DNA from: Alectoria sarmentosa
Taxonomy: Eukaryota; Ascomycota; Lecanoromycetes; Lecanorales; Parmeliaceae
Length of the DNA: 34,767 nt
Reading direction: 5' to 3'
Assembly: GCA_009733775.1 (NCBI GenBank)
Contig: WOGZ01000335.1
Location: 1-34,767 of the forward strand
The position numbers and the translations under genes are program-made. This document shows, one piece after another, positions 1-10,286 of the stretch (position 1 is its first letter; each line of letters opens with the position of its first letter). The notes beneath the pieces were generated by a model. The model did not search any database. It was given only the letters and a program-made list of their open reading frames with translations, and had not been told where the DNA came from.

Positions 1-215
1 AAATTACGTTATTTTTAAACGTTTAAAACGATAAAACATTATAATATCGACGATGCTATAAACGAATTTCTTACGATATATTATTATTATTATTATCGTT
101 AATTTTTTTCAATTAAAAATAATTATTAATTAAATGTTTTAAAGATATAAATTAAATTATAAACACATTTCTTCGATTTTCACAACGCTAAAACATCGTT
201 TTAAAAAAAAAAAAA
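1..215 (+). mobile_element. 3' internal end of a RIP-decayed LTR retroelement (family A)
   Basis: This stretch is a close inverted copy of 33520-33738. In that right-hand copy the corresponding sequence lies between an integrase C-terminal reading frame and a 3' LTR. It ends in an A-rich purine tract (about 203-215) directly before the LTR, as a polypurine tract would. Differences between the two copies are mostly C/T and G/A, as expected from RIP. The element is cut by the window edge, so its coding part is not visible here. Confidence 0.7.
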
Positions 216-418
216 TGTTACGAGCGTATTTTACATTTTTAATAACGTTAATTTCTTTTTAATATTACATTTTTTTAACATTATTTAATTGAGCTTAGCG
301 TAACTTGATAGAGACATTTATTTTCATATAAATGTTTTTTTTATATACATATTTTCTTCTCACTTAATTATTTTATTTAATACATTTATATAATATAACT
401 TTATATTAATTTTAATAA
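216..418 (+). repeat. LTR, family A (3' LTR)
   Basis: It starts TGTTACGAGCG and aligns over its whole length with copies at 5628, 24635 and, inverted, 33519-33318. Shared blocks include TTTTTTAACATTATTTGATT-like and ATTTTCTTCTCACTT-like stretches. The right end is placed by alignment and may be off by several bases, because the expected terminal ACA has mutated. The purine tract just upstream and the internal sequence on the left argue that it is a 3' LTR. Confidence 0.75.
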
Positions 419-2277
419 ACTTAAATAAAATAATAATTTAAAATATATTTAATTATAATATATTTAAATAATAAATAAATGAAAAAAGTCGCGTGTTTTA
501 AAATTCGTAATTTTTCGAAAAAAAAATTATATTAATTTCGGCGTTTATCGAATATATATTTATATAAATTTAAATTTTATGCTGATTTTAATATTACAAT
601 AAGTCTTTTTTATACACTTATTCGACGAAGAAAAATAACGAGTTTTTTATTATTTGCTTAAAGCAAGCGATCGAGTTTAATAAAAAATACGTTAAATTTT
701 TCTATTATATAAACATCTTATATTCAAAAAAAACCTTTATCGTAACTTATATCGTTCGAAAAAATATATATCGCATTATTTAAATTTTTAGCGACGATCG
801 AATTCATTAGAAAACGAGTTTTACATTATCTTTTAAAGATATTTTTCTTCGCTTCGCTTTTCATAACAACTCGACAACGAAACAATTAATTATTTTATTA
901 AATTATTATTATTCGAAAGATTATATTTAATACTTTATATACTTTTTTCGACGAATCAAATAATTAAAAAACGACTTTACTATCTCTTTTATAAAAAAAC
1001 ATATTTTCAATATTATAATCGTTACGCATATTATAATAATATTTATCTTCGTTACAAAAAGTATAATATTTTATAAATTCGATTTAATAGCAATTATCAT
1101 TATTGAAAATTCTATTCGAGAAATTTATTTTTAACACTTTATTCGAAAACATCAATGTTTTTATATAATACATTATAACTTTTTTTAACAAAATATTATA
1201 TTAACATTAAAATACGTTTCTTTATAACGACGATTATTTATATATTATAATTAATTTTATCTTATATACGAAAACATATATATTCGTTATTTATTTTTCA
1301 ATTTATTACGATTATATATAAAATATATATAACGCTTTTTATTTATTAAAAATCTTTATTAACGATTTTAATAATAATAATAAAATTAATTAAAAAGTTC
1401 ACGTATAAATTAAAAGTTATAAAATTAAAAATCGCTTAAAAACATTATATCTTCTTTTTCGCTTTCGTTATAAAATCTTGAAACGCTAAAAATATATCGA
1501 TTTTTGAAAATAACAATTAAATTTAAACAATTATTTAAATTTATACTTAATTGTAAATTATTAAATTTATTTACTTTTAATAATTTCGATAGAATTAAAT
1601 TCGAGAATTAAAAGTTACGAATTTAAAATAAACTTTTTTTAATAAAGATTATTATTTTATTAACGCATTTTAAATTAACTTTGTTATATCACGATTTAAT
1701 AAAAAGATAAGCGAGTATACGATATTTAAACGTCGAAACTTTATTAATATTATAAACTTTTATACTATTATTAAAAACGTTTTAAATTAATCAAATGATG
1801 TTTATAAAACATTATTATATATTTAATATAAAACAAATTAATATATTTACGAGAATTTCAAATAAAAAATCGAATACTTATTTTCGAAGTTTTATATTAA
1901 ATTCATAAGATATATTATTAAAAATTAATTAAAATGTTAATTAATAAAGTATTTAAAAAGTAATATTATTAAATAATTATAAAAAATATATATAATAATA
2001 AATATTAAACGAAATTGAATGTTTTTATAATATAAAAAATAATTAATACGCGCTAATTTTTATTAATAATTTAATATAAAAAAGAAAATTATAAAGAAAG
2101 AAAATACTTTTAATTAATAATATTCATTAATAAAATTCGAAGTTGTAAATAAAGATCGTAATAAATACGTTATTATTTCTCGTTTCAATTTAAAAGATTA
2201 TCGACGTTGAAAATTAATTGCTTCGCAGTTAAAAGTAAAGTTACATATTAATTAAATTTATTAATATTCAATCTCGT
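419..2277. other. AT-rich RIP-mutated DNA, no gene recognised
   Basis: The composition is AT-rich with many TpA steps, and most remaining C is in CpG. I see no open frame with a recognisable family and no LTR-like ends. It is probably decayed transposon sequence, but no element type can be assigned by eye. Confidence 0.6.
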
Positions 2278-2459
2278 TGTTATGATTTCATTTTTTCTAT
2301 CTTTTTATTTATTATGCGAGGTTCGATCGAGTTTAGCGCGACTTAACACTTATTTTTATACTTATACGAATTTTTTATTTTATATAAATTTTCATAAATA
2401 AAGTTGTATTTATATTAAATATATATACATTATTTTAATTTTACGTTCGTTTTTTAATA
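2278..2459 (+). repeat. 5' LTR, family B
   Basis: It begins TGTTATGATTTC and is the same length (182 bp) as the partner at 4550-4731. Both contain a TTTATTTATTATGCGAGG-like block, a TAGCGCGACTTAA block and TTTTACGTTCGTTTTTTAA near the end. Nearly all differences between the pair are transitions. Confidence 0.8.
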
Positions 2460-2899
2460 TAATTTTATCTATTTTTCTTAATTGCGACGACGTGTAATCG
2501 TTAAAAAATCTTTTAAACGTCTTAAATAAGAAAACAAGTAAGACATTAAACGAAGAAAACAAATAAGACATCAAGCAAAACATTAAGCAAAACATCAAAT
2601 AAGATATTATAATCAAATTTATAAACGATCGTATTAAATAAAAAAGTTATTACATCGATTTCGATGCGAAAAATACGAAAAATGCGAAACAAAAACACAT
2701 TAAACAACACATTTATTTTCAAAAAGATTATATAACAATCGCTTAAGAAAATCGGGAAATGAAATTCATTATTTAACGACTTTAAACTTAATTACGATAA
2801 AAGATTCACACATTTTATCAACTTCGACAATTACGAAATTAACATCGTTTTACGACGAAAAAATTAATCGATCAAATAATTAAATTGCAACTCAAAAAA

Positions 2900-4020
2900 A
2901 AATTGTATAATTTAAATGATGAAGATAAAAAGTCAATAAAAAAGAAAATAAAATCTCTATTTCAACACGTCAAAAAAAGTCTGAAAAATCTGAGAAGATA
3001 AGAATTTGCGCTTATTTTTTCAGCGATTTAAACACTAACAACGTAAAGCAAAAATTCGCGTCTATTTCTTCAACATTTAACACGAAATCAAATATGAAAA
3101 GTTTAAAAAATCTGAGATATGCGTTTATTTCTTCAATCTTTAATACGACATTAAATTAAAACTTAATAAAATAAAGATTTGCGACTATCTCTTCATTATT
3201 TCACATAAAATCAAATTTAAAAAACTTAACAAATTCGAAATTTGCGCCTATTTCTCAAAAATTCAATAAATATTATTTAAACGTATTTAAATCTTATGAA
3301 AATGCCTTCAAATGAGAAATTTAATAATTATATTTATAATTTAAATTTAAAATAAACGTAATGCTTTTTTCTATCGAATAAAATCGTATTGATTATATAT
3401 AAAATTATTATAAATCGACTGCATTTAATATTAATAAAATACGATATTTAAATATCACAAATTTTTACGTTATCGCTTAAAAAATGCTTAAAAACTTAAA
3501 TAATATATATATCGAATTTAATTTATATAAAATCGCAAATGCGACACTTTATAATCTCAATTTCAATATAAAAAAGAAAACCTTCGACGAATTTTTAATT
3601 AAATATACGACAATTATTACGTCTTTATAGTTATTCGAATAATAAAAATTTTCTTATTTAATACGTACTATCACACGTCGTCTTCGATAATACATCATAA
3701 ATTAAAAGTTTAAGATTTTTAAAAACTACGTTAAACAACTTCGATAATGCGATATTAACTTACGTTTTATAAATCGATAATACGAATACGATGAAAATCA
3801 CGCAAATTATTATCACGAATATAATAACTATAATATAAATAAATCACATTTAAATAAAATAAGCAATTTAAGTAAGATAAATAAAAATAAATCACGATAA
3901 AACTATTATAAATCGAATACGCATTCAAAAAAAACTTTTAAACGATTACGTTAATAAGACAAATGCTTTCGCTATTAAAAAATCGATTATATAATTATAA
4001 ATAAAAATGTCTTATATAGA
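2900..4020 (+). pseudogene. gag-like reading frame with 21-aa tandem repeats, RIP-broken
   Basis: Read on the plus strand, this part of the family-B element gives gag-like protein with stop codons that fit RIP (CAA or CGA to TAA/TGA, TGG to TGA/TAG). At 3003-3260 about five imperfect units with an F-A-x-I-S core recur at 50-63 bp spacing, mostly 60-63, so the repeat was in frame. The stretch 3577-3687 reads KTFDEFL...YTT...T, then after two broken spots FSYLIRTITRRLR, a pattern like retroelement gag. Around 3962-4015 a CxxY-type remnant fits a CCHC zinc knuckle with Cys and His mutated to Tyr. It cannot be translated today. Confidence 0.6.
3003..3260 (+). repeat. Imperfect ~63-bp tandem repeat inside gag
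   Basis: Five units, each with a TTGCG-like or TCGCG-like core followed by a TCTATTTCTTCA-like block; the GCG starts lie at about 3008, 3058, 3121, 3181 and 3244. The spacings are 50, 63, 60 and 63 bp, all but the first a multiple of three. The units still read as the same 20-21 residue motif in one frame. Confidence 0.7.
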
Positions 4021-4549
4021 GACAAAAAATTTAGAAAGAAAATTATTAAAAAAAATTAACATCGAGATTTATTTTAAATCTTTATTAAATTTATTATCTT
4101 TATTATTTTCAAACAAATTTATAGCGCAATTAACGCATTTCAATTAATATTCGATTTAATAAAACATCGAATTTTGCGTTTTTAAACGATTTAAATTCAT
4201 TCGAATTTTTAAAAAATGCGCATAAACTTAAATTTCTACTTTAAGAAAAATATTAAATGATATCATCACTTAACATTCTTACTTTAAAATTACTTTTTAT
4301 TTAATTTTAATTATTTACATATTTATTGACTACGTTCGAAGTTAATTTTTATGAAATTCGATCTTAAATTGCGATTGATGAAAGCCTCGAGAATTTAACA
4401 TCTCATATATCAAAAAGTTTTTATGATTTTTTCGATTTTTTTATTTTATAAAAAAGAATTGCGGAGATATAAAATTATTTTTTAATTTACGTTTTCATTT
4501 TCTTAATTATATTAATTATGCGAATATAACTATTTAAAGAAAAAGATAA

Positions 4550-4731
4550 TGTTATAATTTTACTTTTTTTATTTTTTTATTTATTATGCGAGGCTTCATC
4601 GAGTCTAGCGCGACTTAATATTTATTTTTATATTTATGCGAGTTTCTCATTTTATATAAATTTTTATAAATAGAATTTTATTTATATTGAACACATATAT
4701 ATTATTTTGATTTTACGTTCGTTTTTTAACA
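4550..4731 (+). repeat. 3' LTR, family B
   Basis: It starts TGTTATAATTTTAC and ends TTTTTTAACA, giving canonical TGT...ACA ends. It pairs with 2278-2459 and is preceded by the purine tract AAAGAAAAAGATAA. The flanking TTCGT is the proposed right half of the target-site duplication. Confidence 0.8.
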
Positions 4732-5627
4732 TTCGTTAAAAGACTTAATATCGTTAAAATAGCATATAATTTAAATTTAAAAACTTAAATTCGTAAATCT
4801 TAATAATTATTATATGTTAATATTAATAATAAAAGAGATACGTTTTTTTAATATTTTATATAATTAATTAAATAGCATACGACTCGGCAAAATCTCGAAT
4901 ATGTTATTTTTAAACGATATTAATTCTTTATTTAAAAGATTCTTAAATTCGTTTTTTTTTTTCGTTATTATAAAAACGATCGCTTATAAACTTATTATTT
5001 AATAATAACGTTATATAAAACTTATTAAATATAACGTTTTTATTGATATATATATAAACGATATTCGAAAGCATATTATATCGCTAATTAGTTTCGTTAT
5101 CGTCGTTAAAACGTTTACGCGATTTCGTATATATAAAATCTCTGCGAAAAAAGATATAAATACTTTAATAACACATATGCGATGTTTAAATAAAATTTAG
5201 CGTCTGCGATTCGAGATTACTTAAACAAATTAAATTGCATTATTTTTTGCGTTTTTTTATAATTACGATATCGAATTTAAATAATTATTATATTAAAATA
5301 TTATATTACGTTTATAATTATTAATTGCTCAAGTTTACATTAATCTTTTTTATTTTTAGAAATTTATAACGTTATGATATTAAATTTGCGACGAAAGTAT
5401 CAATTAAAGTTTTAAATATAATATCGATATCGTCGTTATAGTCGAAAAAAGAAACGTTATTTAAATATTAATTTTATTTTTATCTTTTAATTAATTTTTT
5501 CAGCATGCGTGCATATATAGCGATTTTTATATATAATAATTATATATAATCTTTATTAACGTTATCGACAAAAAAAGTTTACGATTTATAGCGATAAAGA
5601 TTATCGTTATTTAAAGAAGAAAAATAG
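4732..5627. other. AT-rich RIP-mutated DNA, probably decayed retroelement
   Basis: No coding frame is recognised. The last bases (about 5613-5627, AAAGAAGAAAAATAG) form a purine tract directly before a family-A LTR, so at least the right part is probably the 3' internal end of a family-A element. Confidence 0.5.
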
Positions 5628-5785
5628 TGTTATAAGCGTATTTTACTCGATTTTATCGATTTTATCAACTTTAACGTAATTTAAAAACTTATATATAAAT
5701 CTTTTTCTTTTATATATAATTTTCTAAATTTATTATTCTCGTTATATACACTTATATAATTTTAAACTTTATATTAATTTTAACA
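5628..5785 (+). repeat. LTR, family A (shortened copy)
   Basis: It starts TGTTATAAGCGTATTTTA and ends TTTTAACA, as other family-A LTRs do, but at 158 bp is about 45-50 bp shorter than its relatives; part of the middle is missing. The purine tract upstream suggests a 3' LTR. Confidence 0.65.
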
Positions 5786-6567
5786 TTTGTAATTAACAAC
5801 GCTATTAAAAAATTAGAAAACAATTACATTATTATAACTTAATTTGCAATAATTTGCAATAATGAAATTAATTTTCTTAACGTTATTAAAAATCGAGTTT
5901 TAATATTATTAAATATTATTAGTAAATAACTACGTCGCTATTTTTTAAAAATAAAATCAAGATTGTAATTAACGTTATTTAAAACTTTCGATATTTATTT
6001 TTTTATATTATATCGATTTAGCGTATTTATATTTATTAAAAAATATTAATAAAGAAAACTTATTAAAAATAAATATAGAAAAATAATAATTATAATAACA
6101 ATTTTTTTATTTTTACAATATTCGATAAACGTTAAATTAACGTAATTAATTATTATAAATATATTATATACTTTAATAAAATTTTATCGTTTAAACGAGA
6201 TTTCACGCTTTTTTAATTTAATAATAACAATAAAACACGCTTTTTTAAAAATTAACTCTTTATTATAAAATTTTCAATTGAACGAATTAAAAATGTCTTA
6301 AACGTTAAATTTTATATATTAAATTTAAAATAATACGCTTTTTATTTAAGTATAATCGTTAAAAAAAATCATTATAACGATATTATTCGTTTAATTAAAA
6401 AAGCGTATATTATACGCTTTTTTAATTATTTAAAATATTAAAATTTCATTTTTATTAATACATTATTCGAAATTAATAATAAATTAATATTTATCGAAAA
6501 AAATTACGTAACTTTTAAAAAGCTTTATAAGAAATATTAATTCGTTATAAACTTTCTTATATACGCT
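5786..6567. other. AT-rich RIP-mutated DNA, no gene recognised
   Basis: Nothing definable. Because it lies directly upstream of copia pol remains on the same strand, it may hold earlier parts of that pol gene, but no motif was read with confidence. Confidence 0.4.
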
Positions 6568-7180
6568 ATATTGAGAATTCGTCTCGATATCGTTTATATT
6601 ATTTTTTTAATTAATCGATATTCAATTAACTTTATTTTAGCGTATTAAAATGCGATTATTCAAGTTTTTCGATATTTTAAAAGCACGATATATTACGAAT
6701 TCGTGTATAAAGATTTTTTAAAAAATTTATTCGATTATATTAATCTTGATTAGATTAAAAATTTAACTCGAAGATTTATTTTCGATTATTTATTTAATTT
6801 AAATAACGACGTTATTAATTAATTAATTAAGCGTTAAATTATTATAATATTATTTATTTATAAAATAAAATATATCGATTAAACGTAAATTATTAAAAAA
6901 ATTATCTAATTAAAAAAAAAATTTCAATTAAATTTTACGATTTAACGATTCGAATTTCAAAATTTTCGTGCTTTTTAAAAATAATTAAGACGCAATCGCT
7001 TTTATAAAAAACGCTTAATTTTATATTCGCATTAATTATATTAATATCGTTTATCATTTTATGCGCGAAAAAGTTAATAATAATATTGTAAATATTTAAT
7101 ATATTTTTATTAATAAATAAATAATTGATAATTTATTAAGATCTTATAAATCGATAAATTTATTTTCTTTCGCGATGTTT
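6568..7180 (+). pseudogene. Ty1/copia pol remnant: end of reverse transcriptase and RNase H
   Basis: On the plus strand, 6568-6840 translates to a decayed but recognisable copia signature: LDIVY (for PDIAYAV), then FRYFKSTIYYEFVYKD (for LRYLKGT..YGLVY), DYINLD (for GYTDADW), TRRFIFDYLFNLNN (for RRSTSGYLF) and a trailing KR followed by a stop. Further on (about 7000-7180) another frame reads HF-x-REKVNNNIVNI followed by a remnant like YIPTDKQIADGLTK, the end of copia RNase H. Stops are of the TGG to TAG and CAA to TAA type. One or more frame changes separate the two parts. Integrase and protease were not seen. Confidence 0.7.
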
Positions 7181-8291
7181 TTAAAATGAAAACAATCTTA
7201 CATCATTTATTTAAAATTATTTGAATCGCGATTTTAAAAGAAACGCTTAAAACGTTTAAAATATTTAAATCGCCTTATTATCATTATTTAACGCCCTTAA
7301 TTTTAAAAAAGCGATTTTATTAATTTTTACACTTCAAATAATCGATTAAATGATTAATCGAAATTAAAATTATTCGCAAAATTTCAATATTTATTTTAAC
7401 GTGTTAAAACTTCGTTATATTATTATTATATTAAAAGTTAATTTATCGCTATTGTAATTATAATTATCAAATTTACGAATCTTTTAAAAAAAACTTATAT
7501 TTATATATGATTCAAGCTTGAAATCTGCGTCGTTATTTAAAAAATTACTATCGTCGTCTTTTCGTTAATTGTTTTAAATATTTTCACAAAATTATTATAT
7601 TTATATCTTTTAAGATTATTATATTTATACTTTTAAATATTATTATCATTATTATTATTATGTATATCGTCGTTATACATTTTTCGCATACACGTTATTA
7701 ATTATTATTATTAAGTCTTAAATATTAAAACGATTTTTACGAGTCTTATAATCGATCGTATACATATATACATATATATATACATTTCGAAATATTTCGT
7801 TCAATCGAAAAATTTATTTTTATATATATTTATCGATTATGTATCACTCGATTTTCAATGTATATTAATTAATTTATAAATAAATTTATTAGAAAACGAT
7901 TTTTCGTTAAAAAGTTAATTTTTTTTTATATATTATCGTGGCGAATATGTTTAAAAAAATATAATCGTTTTTAGATTTTCGATTTTTTTAAAAGTATGCG
8001 TGCGAAGAAAAGTATCGAAATTTAAATTATGTGATAGATTATATAACGGGCGTATGCACTCGTAACTTAAATCGCACTTTTCTTTATTACGATCGCTATA
8101 GATTTAAATGCTAAAAGAATCTTCGTTAATATACGAAAAATTTTCGATTTTGATAAATATACGCATACACGCATGCATATAAGATAAATATAACAAATAT
8201 AAAAAATATATATTATAAACCTCGCTATCGTTATCTCGTTGTCGTTAATTAAAAAATTATAAAAATATAATATATTTTAAAGAAAAGATAA
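7181..8291. other. AT-rich RIP-mutated DNA between copia remnant and LTR
   Basis: No gene recognised. The last bases (AAAGAAAAGATAA, about 8279-8291) are the same purine tract that precedes the family-B 3' LTR at 4550, so the right end is the 3' internal end of a family-B element. Whether the copia pol remnant belongs to that element is not clear because about 1.1 kb separates them. Confidence 0.5.
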
Positions 8292-8462
8292 TGTTATAAT
8301 TTTCTCTTTTATTTTTTTACGAAGCATAATTCGATTAAGCGTTTAGCGCGTTAAGATTTTATAATTTATATATATATACTTTTATTATATAAAAACATTT
8401 TAATTAATACTTATTTATATTATAACATTTATATTATTTAATTTTACGTTTACTTTTTAATA
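8292..8462 (+). repeat. LTR, family B (probable 3' LTR)
   Basis: It starts TGTTATAATTTTCTC after the shared purine tract and ends TTTACGTTTACTTTTTAATA, aligning with the copies at 2278 and 4550. It is more divergent and slightly shorter (171 bp). No clear target-site duplication was found. Confidence 0.65.
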
Positions 8463-9370
8463 AATCATTATATTATTTTTCGAAGATATATTTATTACTT
8501 AAATCTCGAAAAAAAAATATATATATATTTGTTCAAAAAAAGTAAATAAAAGTAATTTAAATAATATAAAAGCTTTTTTTTACTTATAAAAAATATATTA
8601 AAAATTGAAATACAAATCGTATATTTAATTTTTATATAATAATTTATAAATATATAAATAAAAAAATGAACTTTTAATTTTTATAATATTAAATAAATTA
8701 TATAAAAAAAAGTTAAGCTTTTTATAATTAAAAATAATAAAAAATAATAATAATATATAACAATTTTTATATAAATTTTAAAAATTATATTAAAAGTAAA
8801 ATTAATTTAAATTATATTAATTGTAATTAAAGTAAGTATTAATATATTATATTTCAACATTTTTTTATACAAAATCATTACTTTAATAATTTAACATTAT
8901 TTATAATTTTAAAAGTTTAAAAGAAATTACGATATATAAAATTAAAAATTAAAAATTAATTATAAAATTTAGTGAAAATTTATTTAAATAATATATACGA
9001 AATTTTTAATTATATTAATTAAAAATAACTTAATTTTAACATTTATTATTATATAAATTTTTAAAATAATAATAATAATTTTATTACAAAAAATTGATTT
9101 AGTAAAATAATTATAAATGCTTATATATTAATATTTATTTTCAAAGAAAATAAATATAAAAATTCAATAATTGAAATTAAATATATTTATATTAATATAA
9201 TATAAAGTTTATAAAATAATAAAAGTATAAAAATTAAATAATTTTTTCAAATTTTTTGATATATTTATTTTATATCGTTGTAAATACTATTATTCGATTT
9301 ATTATAAGAAGTTAAATTTAAATACATAATAATCTTTTGATTAAGAAATCTCGTTGATTTTGAATGCGCT
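8463..9370. other. Extremely AT-rich stretch, almost no G or C; island border
   Basis: From about 8480 to 9290 the sequence is nearly all A and T with only scattered G or C. Unlike the RIP-type DNA to its left it has almost no CpG. Composition changes to normal between about 9290 and 9400. No gene or repeat unit is recognised. Confidence 0.6.
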
Positions 9371-10286
9371 AAAAGTGTTCTTAAAGGGTTATTCGCGAAA
9401 TCTGCGACATTTGTCACCGGCAACCTACAGTCGGCACGCTAGCTAGCTATACAAGAGTGAGGGGCTAAACACAGTACTGTTTGTTTCATTACGAAGAGTC
9501 TCAAGGATCTTACCGCTCCAACTTTGCGCTTTTGTGCCAAGTCCAAGAATCTGCGGGGTGGACTTTGTAGAAATAAAGCACGAAACCATTTTACCACCTA
9601 ATACACGAAATTATGAATACCCCGACCACACTTACGGCATTATCTTTTGGGTACCGATACACTAGGTGTACGCCCAATTACATTCCCCAGATCAATGCAT
9701 TGACACCGCCTTGACTACTTCAAATGCATTTCTGGAGGCAGATTTCGGCCAAAGGAATAGAAATTAATTCCACTATACCATTGCACCAGCGTCATTAGGA
9801 ATTGAACCTGACTCGGTTAAGACGTTTTTGTGACCATACCGAGACGAACGATCCAGACACTTCTTCTTTGCTCACAGCTTGTTTATGGTTTACTGTACCT
9901 TTCACTCCCGAATTTTTAGTCTGGTCGAGATCCAGCGCATCGAAAGAGTGTAGAAGTGAGCAAGAGGGCTCCGCCGAAGGAAGAGAGAATCCTATTTACG
10001 AGTGATGCACTCTACAAATAGCAAGATAAACGGACTTCAAAGCACCCGAGATTACGCTCAGCTCAACAAGCCCGGAGATACCACCCGACTTTTACATCCC
10101 AGACATGTTTAAGTATTTGAAGCTAGCCGAATATCAGGGGGGCGGTCAGTGGATCAAAAGTGGGTGTACATCTGCTATGCTTAGACTTGCTCCAACAAGT
10201 CTTCCGAGTCTCCTGTCTCTTCCTCCTCCTCAAATCCAAGTCCAGTATCATTACCTGTATGTGACAGTCTTCCGCATGAGCTATGA
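9371..10286. other. Non-coding start of the gene island
   Basis: Normal composition, downstream of the paraoxonase-like gene. Only short open frames without recognisable family occur. It presumably contains the 3' UTR and terminator of that gene, but no terminator signal is distinctive enough to place. Confidence 0.5.

Larger units (their letters stand above)
2278..4731 (+). mobile_element. Short LTR retroelement with gag only (family B, probably non-autonomous)
   Basis: Two direct LTRs of 182 bp (2278-2459 and 4550-4731) flank about 2.1 kb of internal DNA. The 5 bases before the left LTR (CTCGT) and after the right LTR (TTCGT) match except for a RIP-type C/T change, so they look like a target-site duplication. 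A purine-rich tract (about 4537-4549) precedes the 3' LTR. The interior carries a broken gag-like frame with a 21-codon repeat and a degenerate zinc knuckle. No reverse transcriptase, RNase H or integrase motif was found, and the space is too small for pol. It was either non-autonomous or lost pol before RIP. Confidence 0.75.

Noticed and set aside
2410..2616. 68-codon minus-strand open frame with repeated CLMF-like residues
   Set aside because: It is antisense to the family-B LTR and to short repeats after it; AT-rich low-complexity DNA yields such frames by chance.
3003..3260. CRISPR-like array
   Set aside because: The regular units are degenerate tandem repeats in a coding frame of a fungal retroelement; there are no unique spacers or exact repeats.
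5628..8462. LTRs at 5628 and 8292 as the two ends of one element around the copia remnant
   Set aside because: They belong to different LTR families (A and B), and each is preceded by a purine tract, so both look like 3' LTRs of different elements.
9802..10005. 67-codon plus-strand open frame
   Set aside because: No family resemblance, no neighbouring exons, and about the length expected by chance in this composition.
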